A DNA stretch of 64,000 nucleotides from Mycobacterium sp. E3251 (lineage in GTDB: Bacteria > Actinomycetota > Actinomycetes > Mycobacteriales > Mycobacteriaceae), in assembly GCF_001666835.1 (NCBI RefSeq), contig NZ_LZJF01000034.1:1-64000 (forward strand). Direction: 5' to 3'. Positions 28,510 through 36,742 of the stretch are shown here, one piece after another. Position 1 is the first letter of the stretch; each line of letters opens with the position of its first letter. The position numbers were made by a program, and so were the translations under genes. Below the pieces are notes generated by a model. The model had not been told where the DNA came from. It made no database searches and saw only the letters and a list, made by a program, of their open reading frames with translations.

Positions 28510-30894
28510 GTGAGCGAGCGGTTCGACGGCCGGCCCACACCGCTGCACGACCTGCGTGTCGTCGAGATCAGTGATCGGATCGCCGGCAGTTACTGCGGAA
28601 AGCTGCTGGTCGATGCCGGGGCCCAAGTGTGCAAAATTGAACCGCCGCAAGGAGATTGGCTCCGACGATACTCCGCGACGGGCTCGCCGATGCCGGATGG
28701 GGAGAGCTCGCCGTTCTTCGCCTACCTCAATGCCGGCAAGCGCAGCGTGACTTATCCGCCCGATGCCGAGCGCTTCGCCGCCGAACTGTCCGCCGCGGAC
28801 GTGGTGGTGGTCACCGCCGGCCGGGAGCAGGCCGCCGCGTTGGGCGTTGACCCGCAGCGGCTGCTGGCGGACTGTCCGCGCGCAATCATCGTCACGATCT
28901 CCGACTTCGGCTGGACCGGACCGTACGCCGACCGTGCCGCCAGCGAGTTCACCCTGCAGGCGTGGGCGGGCTCGCCCGGCTTCCGCGGCGATCCGGCGGG
29001 ACCGCCCATCTCGATCGGCGGCGACTTGGGGGAGTACATGGGCGGCGTCTACGCCGCATTCGGCGCCCTGGCCGTGCGCCGCCGCGTCGAGCGCGGTGGT
29101 CCCGGTGAGCAGCTCGATCTTTCCATGCTCGAGGCGTTGACCGCGATGCAGAGCAGCGAATGGCTGCACTCCCAGCTGCTGCGGGTGCCACCCATCCGCC
29201 GCACGCTCGAAGTGCCATCGATCGAGCCCGCGAAGGACGGCTACGTCGGGATCACCATGGTCACCGGCCAGCAATGGCTCGACTTCGTCGCCATGGTCGA
29301 ATGCCCGCAGCTCGAAGAGATCGAACAACTCCGCTTCCAGATCGGCCGGTGGGCCTACCGCGACCTGATCCGCGAACAGATCGGCCCGTGGCTGGCCGAA
29401 CGCACCGTCGGGGAAATCGTCGAACTGGGCCAACTGTTCCGGCTGCCCATCGCGGCGCTTGGCAACGGCTCCACGATCCGGGAGATGGAATACGTCACCG
29501 AGCGCGGCGCATTCGTCGAAAACCCCGCCGGCTTTCACCAGCCCCGGCCCCCCTGGTTGATGTCGGCATGCGCTCCCACCCCGCCGCGGCCGACCCCCGC
29601 TCTCGGCGAGGCCAATGACGAAACCCTCTGGTCGCCAAGCGAATCCACGAGGAGCGCGACGCAGGCAGGGCTGCCCCTGGCCGGTGTGCGCATCGTCGAC
29701 CTGACCGCGTTCTGGGCGGGTCCCGCGGCCACCCACCTGCTGGCCGCCTTCGGCGCCGACGTCGTCAAGGTGGAGTCGATACAGCGACCGGACGGCATCC
29801 GATACTCGGGCGGCATGCGCACCGACGTCGACGATTGGTGGGAGTACGGCTGGGTCTTCCACGCCATGAACACCAACAAGCGTTCCGTCACACTGGATTT
29901 GGGTTCCGAAGACGGGCGCCGCCTGTTCACCGAGCTGGCCGCCGGCGCCGACGTGGTGATCGAGAACTTCTCCCCGCGGGTGATGGACCAGTTCGGCCTG
30001 ACCGCCGACGTGCTGCTCAACGTCAACCCCAAGCTCGTCGTCGCCCGGATGCCCGCGTTCGGACTGGATGGACCGTGGCGGGATCGCGTCGGATTCGCTC
30101 CCACCATGGAGCAGCTCGCCGGCCTGGCCTGGGTGACCGGGCTGCCCGAGACCGCGCCGGTCACACCGCGCGGGGCTTGCGATCCGCTGGCCGGTGTGCA
30201 CGCCGCGTTCGCCGTGCTGGCCGCGCTGAACTTCGCCGAACGCACCGGATCGGGACAGCAACTCGAGCTGCCGATGCTCGAGACGGTGCTCAATGCCACC
30301 GCGATACAGGCGATCGAATCCGAGGTCTTCGGGATAACGCTGACCCGGCGCGGCAACCGCGGTCACGGCGACTCGATCCAAAACATCTACCGGTGTGGAG
30401 GGGAAGACGACTGGATCGCGGTCACCGTGCGCGACGACCGGCACTGGCGTGCCCTGGTCGAGGTGATGGATCGACCGGCGTGGTGCGACGAGGAACTGTC
30501 CGCCGTCGCCGGGCGGCGACGGCGGGGCGACGACGTCGATCGCCGGCTGGCGGACTGGTTCGCGCGCCAACCCCTCGACTCGACGGTGGAGCGATTGGCG
30601 GCCGCCGGCATCCCCGCCGCGCCGGTGGTGTCGCCGTCGTTGGTCGTCGAGAATCCCCAACTGCGTCACCGGGGATTCTTGGAGACCCTCGACCACCCCA
30701 GCACCGGCGCCGGTCTCTATCCGTGCCCGCCGTTCGCCCGGCTGGCCGGCCAGGACAGATGGCTGCTGCGGCCACCGCCGCGGCTGGGCGAGCACAATGA
30801 AGAGATACTGCGCGAGCGGTGCGGGCTGACCGACGAAGAACTGACGCGCCTCGCAACCAGCGGGGTGATCGGGACCCGACCCAAGGGCCTGTAG
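28510..30894 (+). CDS. Tandem (duplicated) type III CoA-transferase, CaiB/BaiF family
   Basis: A 794-residue protein made of two CaiB/BaiF-type units: about 10-370 (LHDLRVVEISDRIAGSYCGKLL; LNAGKRSVTYPPDAE; EQLDLSMLEALTAM) and about 390-790 (LAGVRIVDLTAFWAGPAATH; MNTNKRSVTLDLGSEDG; QQLELPMLETVLNA). Single units are usually near 400 residues and dimerise as interlocked rings, so a fused pair could form that dimer within one chain. It should transfer CoA between carboxylic acids. Start GTG 28510 has GGAGGG upstream. The ferredoxin gene follows 18 bp downstream. Confidence 0.9.
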   Translation: MSERFDGRPTPLHDLRVVEISDRIAGSYCGKLLVDAGAQVCKIEPPQGDWLRRYSATGSPMPDGESSPFFAYLNAGKRSVTYPPDAERFAAELSAADVVVVTAGREQAAALGVDPQRLLADCPRAIIVTISDFGWTGPYADRAASEFTLQAWAGSPGFRGDPAGPPISIGGDLGEYMGGVYAAFGALAVRRRVERGGPGEQLDLSMLEALTAMQSSEWLHSQLLRVPPIRRTLEVPSIEPAKDGYVGITMVTGQQWLDFVAMVECPQLEEIEQLRFQIGRWAYRDLIREQIGPWLAERTVGEIVELGQLFRLPIAALGNGSTIREMEYVTERGAFVENPAGFHQPRPPWLMSACAPTPPRPTPALGEANDETLWSPSESTRSATQAGLPLAGVRIVDLTAFWAGPAATHLLAAFGADVVKVESIQRPDGIRYSGGMRTDVDDWWEYGWVFHAMNTNKRSVTLDLGSEDGRRLFTELAAGADVVIENFSPRVMDQFGLTADVLLNVNPKLVVARMPAFGLDGPWRDRVGFAPTMEQLAGLAWVTGLPETAPVTPRGACDPLAGVHAAFAVLAALNFAERTGSGQQLELPMLETVLNATAIQAIESEVFGITLTRRGNRGHGDSIQNIYRCGGEDDWIAVTVRDDRHWRALVEVMDRPAWCDEELSAVAGRRRRGDDVDRRLADWFARQPLDSTVERLAAAGIPAAPVVSPSLVVENPQLRHRGFLETLDHPSTGAGLYPCPPFARLAGQDRWLLRPPPRLGEHNEEILRERCGLTDEELTRLATSGVIGTRPKGL

Positions 30895-30912
30895 AGAAGT
30901 GGAGGGCAACTG

Positions 30913-31104
30913 ATGCGCGTGACAGTTGACGAAAACCTTTGTGAGGCCAACGGCTTCTGCGAATCGCTGGCACCGGATGTCTTCGAGCTGGGGGACGAGG
31001 ACGTGGTGCAGATCGCGGACGGGCCCGTGCCCCCGCGTCTGGAGATCGACGTGCGCGCCGCGGTGGACCAGTGCCCCAAGGCCGCGCTGCGGCTGATCGA
31101 CTGA
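30913..31104 (+). CDS. Small single-cluster ferredoxin (P450 redox partner type)
   Basis: A 63-residue ferredoxin with C10-x2-N-x2-C16 and C54-P. The second usual Cys is replaced by Asn13, giving the three-Cys motif of mycobacterial [3Fe-4S]-type P450 ferredoxins. Strong ribosome site (GTGGAGGG) at 30899-30906. It ends 15 bp from the convergent P450 gene. It probably supplies electrons to that P450; no ferredoxin reductase is seen in the window. Confidence 0.88.
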   Translation: MRVTVDENLCEANGFCESLAPDVFELGDEDVVQIADGPVPPRLEIDVRAAVDQCPKAALRLID

Positions 31105-31119
31105 GGGATCGGCGACTAG

Positions 31120-32361
31120 TCAGGTCGACCGTCCGGCCAGCGAGATCGGCATTTCGTCGTAGATCGACATGTTCGTGGTCAGGTTCGGGTAAGCCACTTT
31201 CGCCGGGCCGAGGGCGATGTCGTCGCAACGCAGCAAGAGTTCGTCGAACACCGCCCGCAGTTCCGCGCGCGCGAGCATGGCGCCCAGGCAGTGATGGGGT
31301 CCGCCGCCACCGAAGGCCACCTGAGGGTTCGGCTGACGACCGATGTCGAAGGTGAACGGTGATTCGAAGACCTCCTCGTCGCGGTTGGCCGAACGCAGCA
31401 TCGACACCACCCGCTCGCCCTTCGCTATGCGCTGGCCGTCCATCTCGACGTCGACCTTCGCGGTGCGCGTCCAGTACGCGACCGGTGACGCCCAGCGCAA
31501 CACTTCCTCGATGGCGCTGGGTCGCAGCGCTTCCTGCTCGCGATAGCGCTCGATCTGCTCCGGGTTCGCCACAAACGCCTGTAGCCCGATGGCCAGTGCA
31601 TTCTTGGTGGTGTCGCTGCCGGCGAACGCCAGCACGAAGAAGAAGAATTCGAGTTCGTGAGGTGGCAAGCTGAAGTGATCACCGTCTTCGCCGGTGATCA
31701 CCGCGGTGGCCAACGTGCTCCAGATGTCGTCGGTGGGATTGCGTCGCTTCTCCGCGGTGAGGTCCATCGCGTACCCGAAGATGTTGGCGTAGAGGTCGGT
31801 TTCGTCCTGCCGGCTCAGCTGCACCTCCGGTGAGTTGGCCTTCAATATCCGGTCCAGGCCGTCGAAGATGCGGGGCCGGTCGTCTTCCGGTATGCCGATG
31901 ATGTCGCCGATGACCGTCATCGGCAGGGCGTCCGCGACGTCCTCGATCCAATCGCCGCCGCCCTCGACCAGCATGCGGTCGATCATGCGCGCGGCCCTCG
32001 CCCGGATGCCGTCCTCGAGCTTGGCGATCGCCCGCGGATTGAACGCGTTCGAGATCAGCTTGCGGCGCTTGTTGAGCCCGGGCGGGTCCATGTTGATGAT
32101 GGTGGGGTACGACGAGAACATCCCGACCGGCTGGATGAGCGGGCCGTCGACCGCGGTGAAGGACTCGACATCGCGATGCAGCCGGACCGCATGCCGGTGT
32201 TTGGTGGTCACCCAGAACTGGCGCTGGACCGTCCTGGCGACACCGGGGGTCAGGTCGTGGCGGAAAATCGGTCGGCTGCGCCGCAACTCCGTGAACAATT
32301 CGTCAGGAAATCCGTTGCGCCACAGGGCGAAATCGGAAAGATCCACTGACCCAGCCGTCAT
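31120..32361 (-). CDS. Cytochrome P450
   Basis: A 413-residue P450 with heme loop FGGGGPHHCLGAMLARAE (Cys at about 358), I-helix LAFAGSDTTKNAL and ExxR in EEVLR. Start ATG 32361 is preceded by CGGAG at 10 bases; an upstream ATG at 32388 lacks a good site. Divergent from the KshA-like oxygenase over an AT-rich gap and convergent with its likely ferredoxin. Probably hydroxylates the pathway substrate; the CYP family is not assigned. Confidence 0.93.
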   Translation of the reverse strand: MTAGSVDLSDFALWRNGFPDELFTELRRSRPIFRHDLTPGVARTVQRQFWVTTKHRHAVRLHRDVESFTAVDGPLIQPVGMFSSYPTIINMDPPGLNKRRKLISNAFNPRAIAKLEDGIRARAARMIDRMLVEGGGDWIEDVADALPMTVIGDIIGIPEDDRPRIFDGLDRILKANSPEVQLSRQDETDLYANIFGYAMDLTAEKRRNPTDDIWSTLATAVITGEDGDHFSLPPHELEFFFFVLAFAGSDTTKNALAIGLQAFVANPEQIERYREQEALRPSAIEEVLRWASPVAYWTRTAKVDVEMDGQRIAKGERVVSMLRSANRDEEVFESPFTFDIGRQPNPQVAFGGGGPHHCLGAMLARAELRAVFDELLLRCDDIALGPAKVAYPNLTTNMSIYDEMPISLAGRST

Positions 32362-32410
32362 CTGAAACTCCGCTCTGCCCGGGCGCATCTGGTGCCGCGT
32401 TGACGTTCAA

Positions 32411-32432
32411 TGCTTAAAATAGTAAAAATAGA
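32411..32432. promoter_or_regulatory. AT-rich divergent promoter island (candidate operator)
   Basis: It contains TTAAAATAGTAAAAATAG between the P450 and the KshA-like oxygenase genes. It shares the 11-mer AAAATAGTAAA with the island at 25928-25955. It is only a weak match to GCTA-N3-TAGC. Probably promoter and operator for both genes. Confidence 0.35.
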
Positions 32433-32513
32433 CCTTGTCGTCGAACCGCGGTGAGTGAAGGGCGGCCAAGTTGCGCTCGACTCGCCTTGGTCTGGGCGGG
32501 ATATGGAGAGTTC

Positions 32514-33641
32514 GTGACGCACACAATTTCTGACCCCGCGTCGGATGCGGCCGGGGATCCCTCGGAACGCGAGTTCGGACAGGCCGGCATCGCGCTGTCG
32601 ACCTATCGGTTCCCGACGGGTTGGTTCATCGTCGCCTTCAGCTCGGACCTGACCACCGGTCAGGTCAAGCGCGCCCACTACTTCGGTGAGGAACTCGTCA
32701 TCTTCCGCACCGAGTCCGGCCAGGTGCACGTGATGGACGCCTACTGTCAGCACCTCGGCGCCAACCTCGGCGTCGGCGGCACCGTGGAAGGCGAGAACAT
32801 CGTCTGTCCATGGCATGGCTGGCGCTGGCGTGGTGACGGCAGCAACGCGCTGATCCCGTACAGCAAGATCGGGTGCAAGAACAACGTCCGCATCCGCACG
32901 TACCCGAGCATGGAGTGGTACGGCTTCGTGCTCGTGTGGCACGAGCGGCACGGGCGGGCGCCGTACTGGCAGCCTCCGGTGCTGCCTGAACTGGAAACGA
33001 ACGAGTACTACCCACTGCACCCGCACACGCAGATGATCAACCGGGTCAAGGTGCACCCGCAGATGATCATCGAGAACGCCGCCGATCCGTATCACGTGCA
33101 ATACGTGCACAAGGCCGCCAATCCGGCCACCACCGCGTCGTTCGAAGTGTCCGGTTACCACTTGCACGCGACCGTCAACGCCCACTTCGGCGGCGGCCGC
33201 GCCTCTACCTGGCTGACCCCCAATGGGCCGGTCGACGCCAAGATCATCTACGACAACTACTCGCTGGGGCTGGGGGTGGTCCGCTTCCCCAGCGAGCTGG
33301 TGGCCACGGTTCAGGTGACCGGGCAGACGCCGGTCGACGAGGACTACACCGATTACTTCTACACGCAGGCGTCCGTCCGCGAGCCCGGCGACACCGGGGA
33401 CGCACCGACCGGTCGCGCGGCCAAATTCCTGGCGCTGCAGCAAGAGGTCATCAAGCAGGACTTCTTCACGTGGGAAAACATGAAGTACCTGGAGAAGCCG
33501 AACCTGGCTCCCGAAGAGGCGCATGACTATGCCGCGCTTCGCCGCTGGGCGCACCGTTTCTACCCGGGCACGCAGCCTTCGCCGTCCGACTTCGGGTACA
33601 CGGCCGACGGTGAGCCCGACCCGGCGGCCGCGAAAGCCTGA
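32514..33641 (+). CDS. Rieske non-heme iron oxygenase, KshA-like
   Basis: A 375-residue oxygenase subunit. The Rieske site is YCQHLGANLG plus CPWHGWRW; the mononuclear iron motif is ENAADPYHVQYVHKA (N-x2-D-x2-H-x4-H). This resembles the 3-ketosteroid 9alpha-hydroxylase oxygenase (KshA) group, suggesting a steroid- or terpenoid-like polycyclic substrate, though that is inference. Start GTG 32514 has GGAGAG four bases upstream. It needs a reductase (KshB type), not found here. The ligase gene follows 11 bp downstream. Confidence 0.88.
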   Translation: MTHTISDPASDAAGDPSEREFGQAGIALSTYRFPTGWFIVAFSSDLTTGQVKRAHYFGEELVIFRTESGQVHVMDAYCQHLGANLGVGGTVEGENIVCPWHGWRWRGDGSNALIPYSKIGCKNNVRIRTYPSMEWYGFVLVWHERHGRAPYWQPPVLPELETNEYYPLHPHTQMINRVKVHPQMIIENAADPYHVQYVHKAANPATTASFEVSGYHLHATVNAHFGGGRASTWLTPNGPVDAKIIYDNYSLGLGVVRFPSELVATVQVTGQTPVDEDYTDYFYTQASVREPGDTGDAPTGRAAKFLALQQEVIKQDFFTWENMKYLEKPNLAPEEAHDYAALRRWAHRFYPGTQPSPSDFGYTADGEPDPAAAKA

Positions 33642-33652
33642 TCGGCCGTCCG

Positions 33653-35239
33653 ATGAGCCCCGACCGGAGCGGACCTCTCGGGCCCGCCGACTTCGGCGTC
33701 GAAAGTTTCACGGTCCCAGCCGTGCTCGATCGGCGGGCCGAGCAACATCCCGACCGGGTGATGATGTCGATCGCCGGCGTCGACGTGACCTTCGAGCAGA
33801 TGCGGCAGCGCTCCTGCGCCGCCGCCAACGTGCTCGCGGACTTGGGCGTCGGCCGCGGCGATTGCGTGGCGTTGTTCACCGCAACCTGCCCGGAGTGGGT
33901 CTACTTCTGGTTGGGCGCGGCGCGTATCGGCGCGGTGAGCGCCGCCGTCAATGCCGCGAACAAACGGGATTTCCTGCTACACGCCCTGCGGCTGTCGCAG
34001 GCCAAGGTGATCCTGACCGATGCCGAGCGTGGGCCCCGGGTGGACGAGGTTGCCGGGGCGTTGAAGACCGCCCCGATCGTTGTGCTGCAGGGTGATTCAC
34101 TTGCCGACGAGTTGAGCCGAGGTGGCTCCCGTGCGGTCGCAGACGTCGGCGTGGCGGTGGAGGACCTGGGCTGTCTCTTTTACACGTCGGGCACCACCGG
34201 GTCGTCGAAAGCGGTTGCTACGACCTGGCATTACCTGTTCACGGTGGCCGCGACGGTCGCTTCGGCGTGGGAATTGCGCGCGGGGGAGGTGCTGTGGACG
34301 GCGATGCCGCTGTTTCACTTGAGCGCGGCACCCAGCGTGCTCGCCCCGATGCTGCTCGGAGCGACGACTGTGCTGGCACAAGCGTTTCACCCCGCCCGGG
34401 TGTGGGAGGACATACGCGCCCGCGGTGCCGTCGGCTTCGCCGGCGCCGGCGCGATGGTGTCGATGTTGCACAACCTGCCGGCGGATCCGCGTGACGCCGA
34501 CTTGCCGCTGCGATTCATCTCGGCGGCTCCGATCGACGCCAAGGCTTATCGCGACATCGAAAAGCGTTACGGCTGCCGCATTGTCACGATGTACGGGATG
34601 ACCGAGGCGTTTCCGATCGCCGTAAAGACCCTGGCCGACGAAGGGGTGCCGGGAACTTCGGGCCGGCCGAACCCGAATTTCGACGTGCGGATCGTCGACG
34701 AGGGCGGCGATCCGCTACCCGCAGGCGCGGTCGGGGAAATCGCCTGCCGGCCCCGGTATCCCCACGTGATGAGCGAAGGCTATGTCGCGCAAGGCATGCG
34801 GGTCATTCCGCACCCGGAATGGTTTCGCACCGGCGACGTCGGCCTGCTCGACGCGGAGGGAAACCTCACGTTCGTCGACCGCAGGAAGGATTCGCTTCGC
34901 CGGCGCGGTGAAAACGTGTCCTCGGTCGAGGTGGAAACCGTGGTCGCGAGCCATCCCGCCGTCGCGGAAGCCGCCGCGATCGGGGTGCCCAGCGCGTTGG
35001 GCGAAGACGACATTCTGGTGATCGTGACGTTGCGACCGGGGGCGACAGTGGATTACGCCGAGCTGCTCGATTTCTGCTCGGCCCGGATGCCGTACTTCTG
35101 CGTGCCCCGATACGTGGAGACCGTCAGCGAACTCCCGAAGACGGTCATCGGGCGGATACGCAAGGACTTGTTGCGCGAGCGGGGGGTGACTCGGGAGGCG
35201 TGGGATCGTGAAGCTCAGGGCTATATCGTTAGCCGGTAA
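33653..35239 (+). CDS. Acyl-CoA ligase-like adenylate-forming protein with altered A10 motif
   Basis: A 528-residue class I adenylate-forming protein with A3 YTSGTTGSSK, A5 TMYGMTEAFP and the A8 region VDRRKDSLRRRGENVSSVEVE. The A10 catalytic Lys, normally in TGK(I/V)RK, is Arg501 (KTVIGRIRKDLL). Lys504 is near but not at the canonical position, so adenylation may be altered. Second gene after the KshA-like oxygenase (11-bp gap). The stop codon lies inside the first copy of a 30-bp tandem repeat. It resembles carnitine/crotonobetaine-CoA ligase-type proteins in overall pattern. Confidence 0.86.
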   Translation: MSPDRSGPLGPADFGVESFTVPAVLDRRAEQHPDRVMMSIAGVDVTFEQMRQRSCAAANVLADLGVGRGDCVALFTATCPEWVYFWLGAARIGAVSAAVNAANKRDFLLHALRLSQAKVILTDAERGPRVDEVAGALKTAPIVVLQGDSLADELSRGGSRAVADVGVAVEDLGCLFYTSGTTGSSKAVATTWHYLFTVAATVASAWELRAGEVLWTAMPLFHLSAAPSVLAPMLLGATTVLAQAFHPARVWEDIRARGAVGFAGAGAMVSMLHNLPADPRDADLPLRFISAAPIDAKAYRDIEKRYGCRIVTMYGMTEAFPIAVKTLADEGVPGTSGRPNPNFDVRIVDEGGDPLPAGAVGEIACRPRYPHVMSEGYVAQGMRVIPHPEWFRTGDVGLLDAEGNLTFVDRRKDSLRRRGENVSSVEVETVVASHPAVAEAAAIGVPSALGEDDILVIVTLRPGATVDYAELLDFCSARMPYFCVPRYVETVSELPKTVIGRIRKDLLRERGVTREAWDREAQGYIVSR

Positions 35240-35287
35240 GTTACGTTAATGTTACGTATTAGTCGGCAAGTTACTTTACCGTTACAT
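35228..35287 (+). repeat. 30-bp imperfect tandem repeat overlapping a stop codon (candidate regulator array)
   Basis: Two directly abutting 30-base units (35228-35257 and 35258-35287), 23 of 30 positions identical. Each has an AAGTTAC block and a GTTAC block; unit 1 contains the palindrome GTAAGTTAC and unit 2 contains TTACCGTTAC. The ligase stop (35237-35239) lies within unit 1. It ends 47 bp before the NTF2-like gene, so it probably binds a regulator of the downstream four-gene cassette. Confidence 0.6.
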
Positions 35288-35334
35288 CCGTCCGCTCGTT
35301 GGCAGTCGTTTCCCGGGAGAGGCTGGAGACCGAA

Positions 35335-35760
35335 ATGACCATGTCCTATCAGGAACAGCAAATGTTGCAGGCCGCCACGGGCCGAGCTGCCATTCTCAAT
35401 CTGAACGCCCGGCACAACCGGGCATACTCCGAGGGTGATCGCGAGCGCTGGATCGCCACGTTCCGCCACGCCGGTGCCACCTACCAGCGTGATGGTGACA
35501 CGTTCGACGATCTGCGTGCGGCGTTCGATGGCGGCGACGGACAACGGCTGGTCACGGTCGACCACGAGATCAGGGTCGACGGGGTCAACGCCGTGCAGCG
35601 TTGCGTCGTCTTGCTTTTCGCCAGCATGTACGGCGACACCACGCTACGTGCCACGGGGATATTCCGGGACACGCTGATCTACGAGCGTGGCGGCTGGTAC
35701 TTCACTTCCCGTGCACTGCAATGGGATTCGGTGCCCAGTCGGCACCCGCTCGTTATGTGA
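35335..35760 (+). CDS. NTF2-like (SnoaL-type) family protein
   Basis: A 141-residue cone-fold protein: an N-terminal helix with LNARHNRAYSEGDRERWIATF and sheet segments ending in YERGGWYFTSRALQWD are typical of SnoaL/NTF2-like proteins, which include isomerases, dehydratases and hydroxylation helpers. Start ATG 35335 has GGAG upstream; ATG 35341 is possible. Its TGA overlaps the GTG of the next gene, starting a tightly coupled cassette. Preceded by a 30-bp tandem repeat. Confidence 0.82.
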   Translation: MTMSYQEQQMLQAATGRAAILNLNARHNRAYSEGDRERWIATFRHAGATYQRDGDTFDDLRAAFDGGDGQRLVTVDHEIRVDGVNAVQRCVVLLFASMYGDTTLRATGIFRDTLIYERGGWYFTSRALQWDSVPSRHPLVM

Positions 35761-36296
35761 GCCGCGTGGATCCGGACCTCAGTTACCAGCTGGCCTTCGG
35801 CACCTATGAAGACGCGCTGCGCATGGTCGGCGCGAAAAGCGAGCCGCGCACTGCGGCGACGGCGGTAAGCGGAGCCCGCATCCAGTTGTTCGCCGCGATG
35901 GTCCGCGACGGCAATCGGTCGTACTGGGACGCCGAGTTCGCCCGCCGGAAATGGGGCGGTCTGCTGGCGCCTCCGGCCTTGCTGATGGGGTGGTTGATCC
36001 CTCCGCCGTGGCAGCCACAGGTCGGCCCGCCTGCGGCATCCCTGGTGCTGCGAGTGCCGCTGCCGGGAACCACGTTCATCAACGCGGCCAACGATGTCGA
36101 GTTCGTGGTGCCCATCGTTGAAGGTGACGTCCTTACCGTCGTCGAAGAGCTGGTGTCGGTGTCACCGGAGAAGCGGACGCGGCTGGGCGTGGGGCATTTC
36201 GTCGAGACGCTGGAGACCTACCGCCGCCAGGACGAAACGGTGGTCGCCACCTGCCGGAACACGTTGTTCCGCTTCACGCCCGGGGCATCCCCGTGA
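35757..36296 (+). CDS. MaoC-like/FAS1-dehydratase-type hotdog protein (one half of a split hydratase)
   Basis: A 179-residue hotdog protein starting at GTG 35757 inside the previous stop (GTGA). It has WGGLLAPPALLMGWLIPPPW (FAS1-DH-like) and the strand ANDVEFVVPIVEGDVLTVVEELVSVSPEKR. No D-x4-H active-site motif is seen, so it is probably the non-catalytic half. The next gene overlaps by 4 bp and carries D-x4-H. The pair resembles two-subunit enoyl-CoA hydratases such as mycobacterial ChsH1/ChsH2 or HtdAB (inference). Confidence 0.8.
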   Translation: MSRVDPDLSYQLAFGTYEDALRMVGAKSEPRTAATAVSGARIQLFAAMVRDGNRSYWDAEFARRKWGGLLAPPALLMGWLIPPPWQPQVGPPAASLVLRVPLPGTTFINAANDVEFVVPIVEGDVLTVVEELVSVSPEKRTRLGVGHFVETLETYRRQDETVVATCRNTLFRFTPGASP

Positions 36297-36742
36297 CCGG
36301 CGGCGACCTGCACTTCGACGAGATCGTCGTTCCCGCCGACCTCCCCGAGGTGGTCGACCACATCAGCTACCAGCGAGTGGTGGAGAACGCGGGGGCGACT
36401 TGGGACTACTTCCCGGGCCATTTCGACCCCGAATACGCTCAGCGCCAGGGCAATCCGACGATCTACGTCAACACGATGCACCTCGCCGGCTTCGCCGACC
36501 GCGTCGCGACCGACTGGGCGGGCCCGAGCAGTCGGGTGGTGCGGCGCTCCTTGCGGCTGGCCGGCTCGGTGTATGCGGGCGACACAATGATCGGCCGGGG
36601 ACGCGCGGTCGCCAAGCGACTGGACACCTCGGTGGACCCGCCGCGCTGCCTCGTCGACATCGAGATCCAGGTGACCAACCAGCACGGCGCGCTGTGCTGT
36701 CCGGTCGAGCTCACCCTGCAGATGCCCGCACGTGCCCGATGA
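36293..36742 (+). CDS. MaoC-type enoyl-CoA hydratase subunit with D-x4-H motif
   Basis: A 149-residue hotdog protein. DYFPGHFDPEYA gives the hydratase-2 motif D-x4-H; the core strand is IEIQVTNQHGALCCPVELTLQ. Start GTG 36293 overlaps the stop of its likely partner. It probably hydrates a 2-enoyl-CoA made by one of the acyl-CoA dehydrogenases. It overlaps the next gene by 11 bp. Confidence 0.83.
   Translation: MTGGDLHFDEIVVPADLPEVVDHISYQRVVENAGATWDYFPGHFDPEYAQRQGNPTIYVNTMHLAGFADRVATDWAGPSSRVVRRSLRLAGSVYAGDTMIGRGRAVAKRLDTSVDPPRCLVDIEIQVTNQHGALCCPVELTLQMPARAR

Noticed and set aside
28450..30909. 819-codon minus-strand open frame
   Set aside because: Antisense to the tandem CoA-transferase, which has clear homology in both halves.
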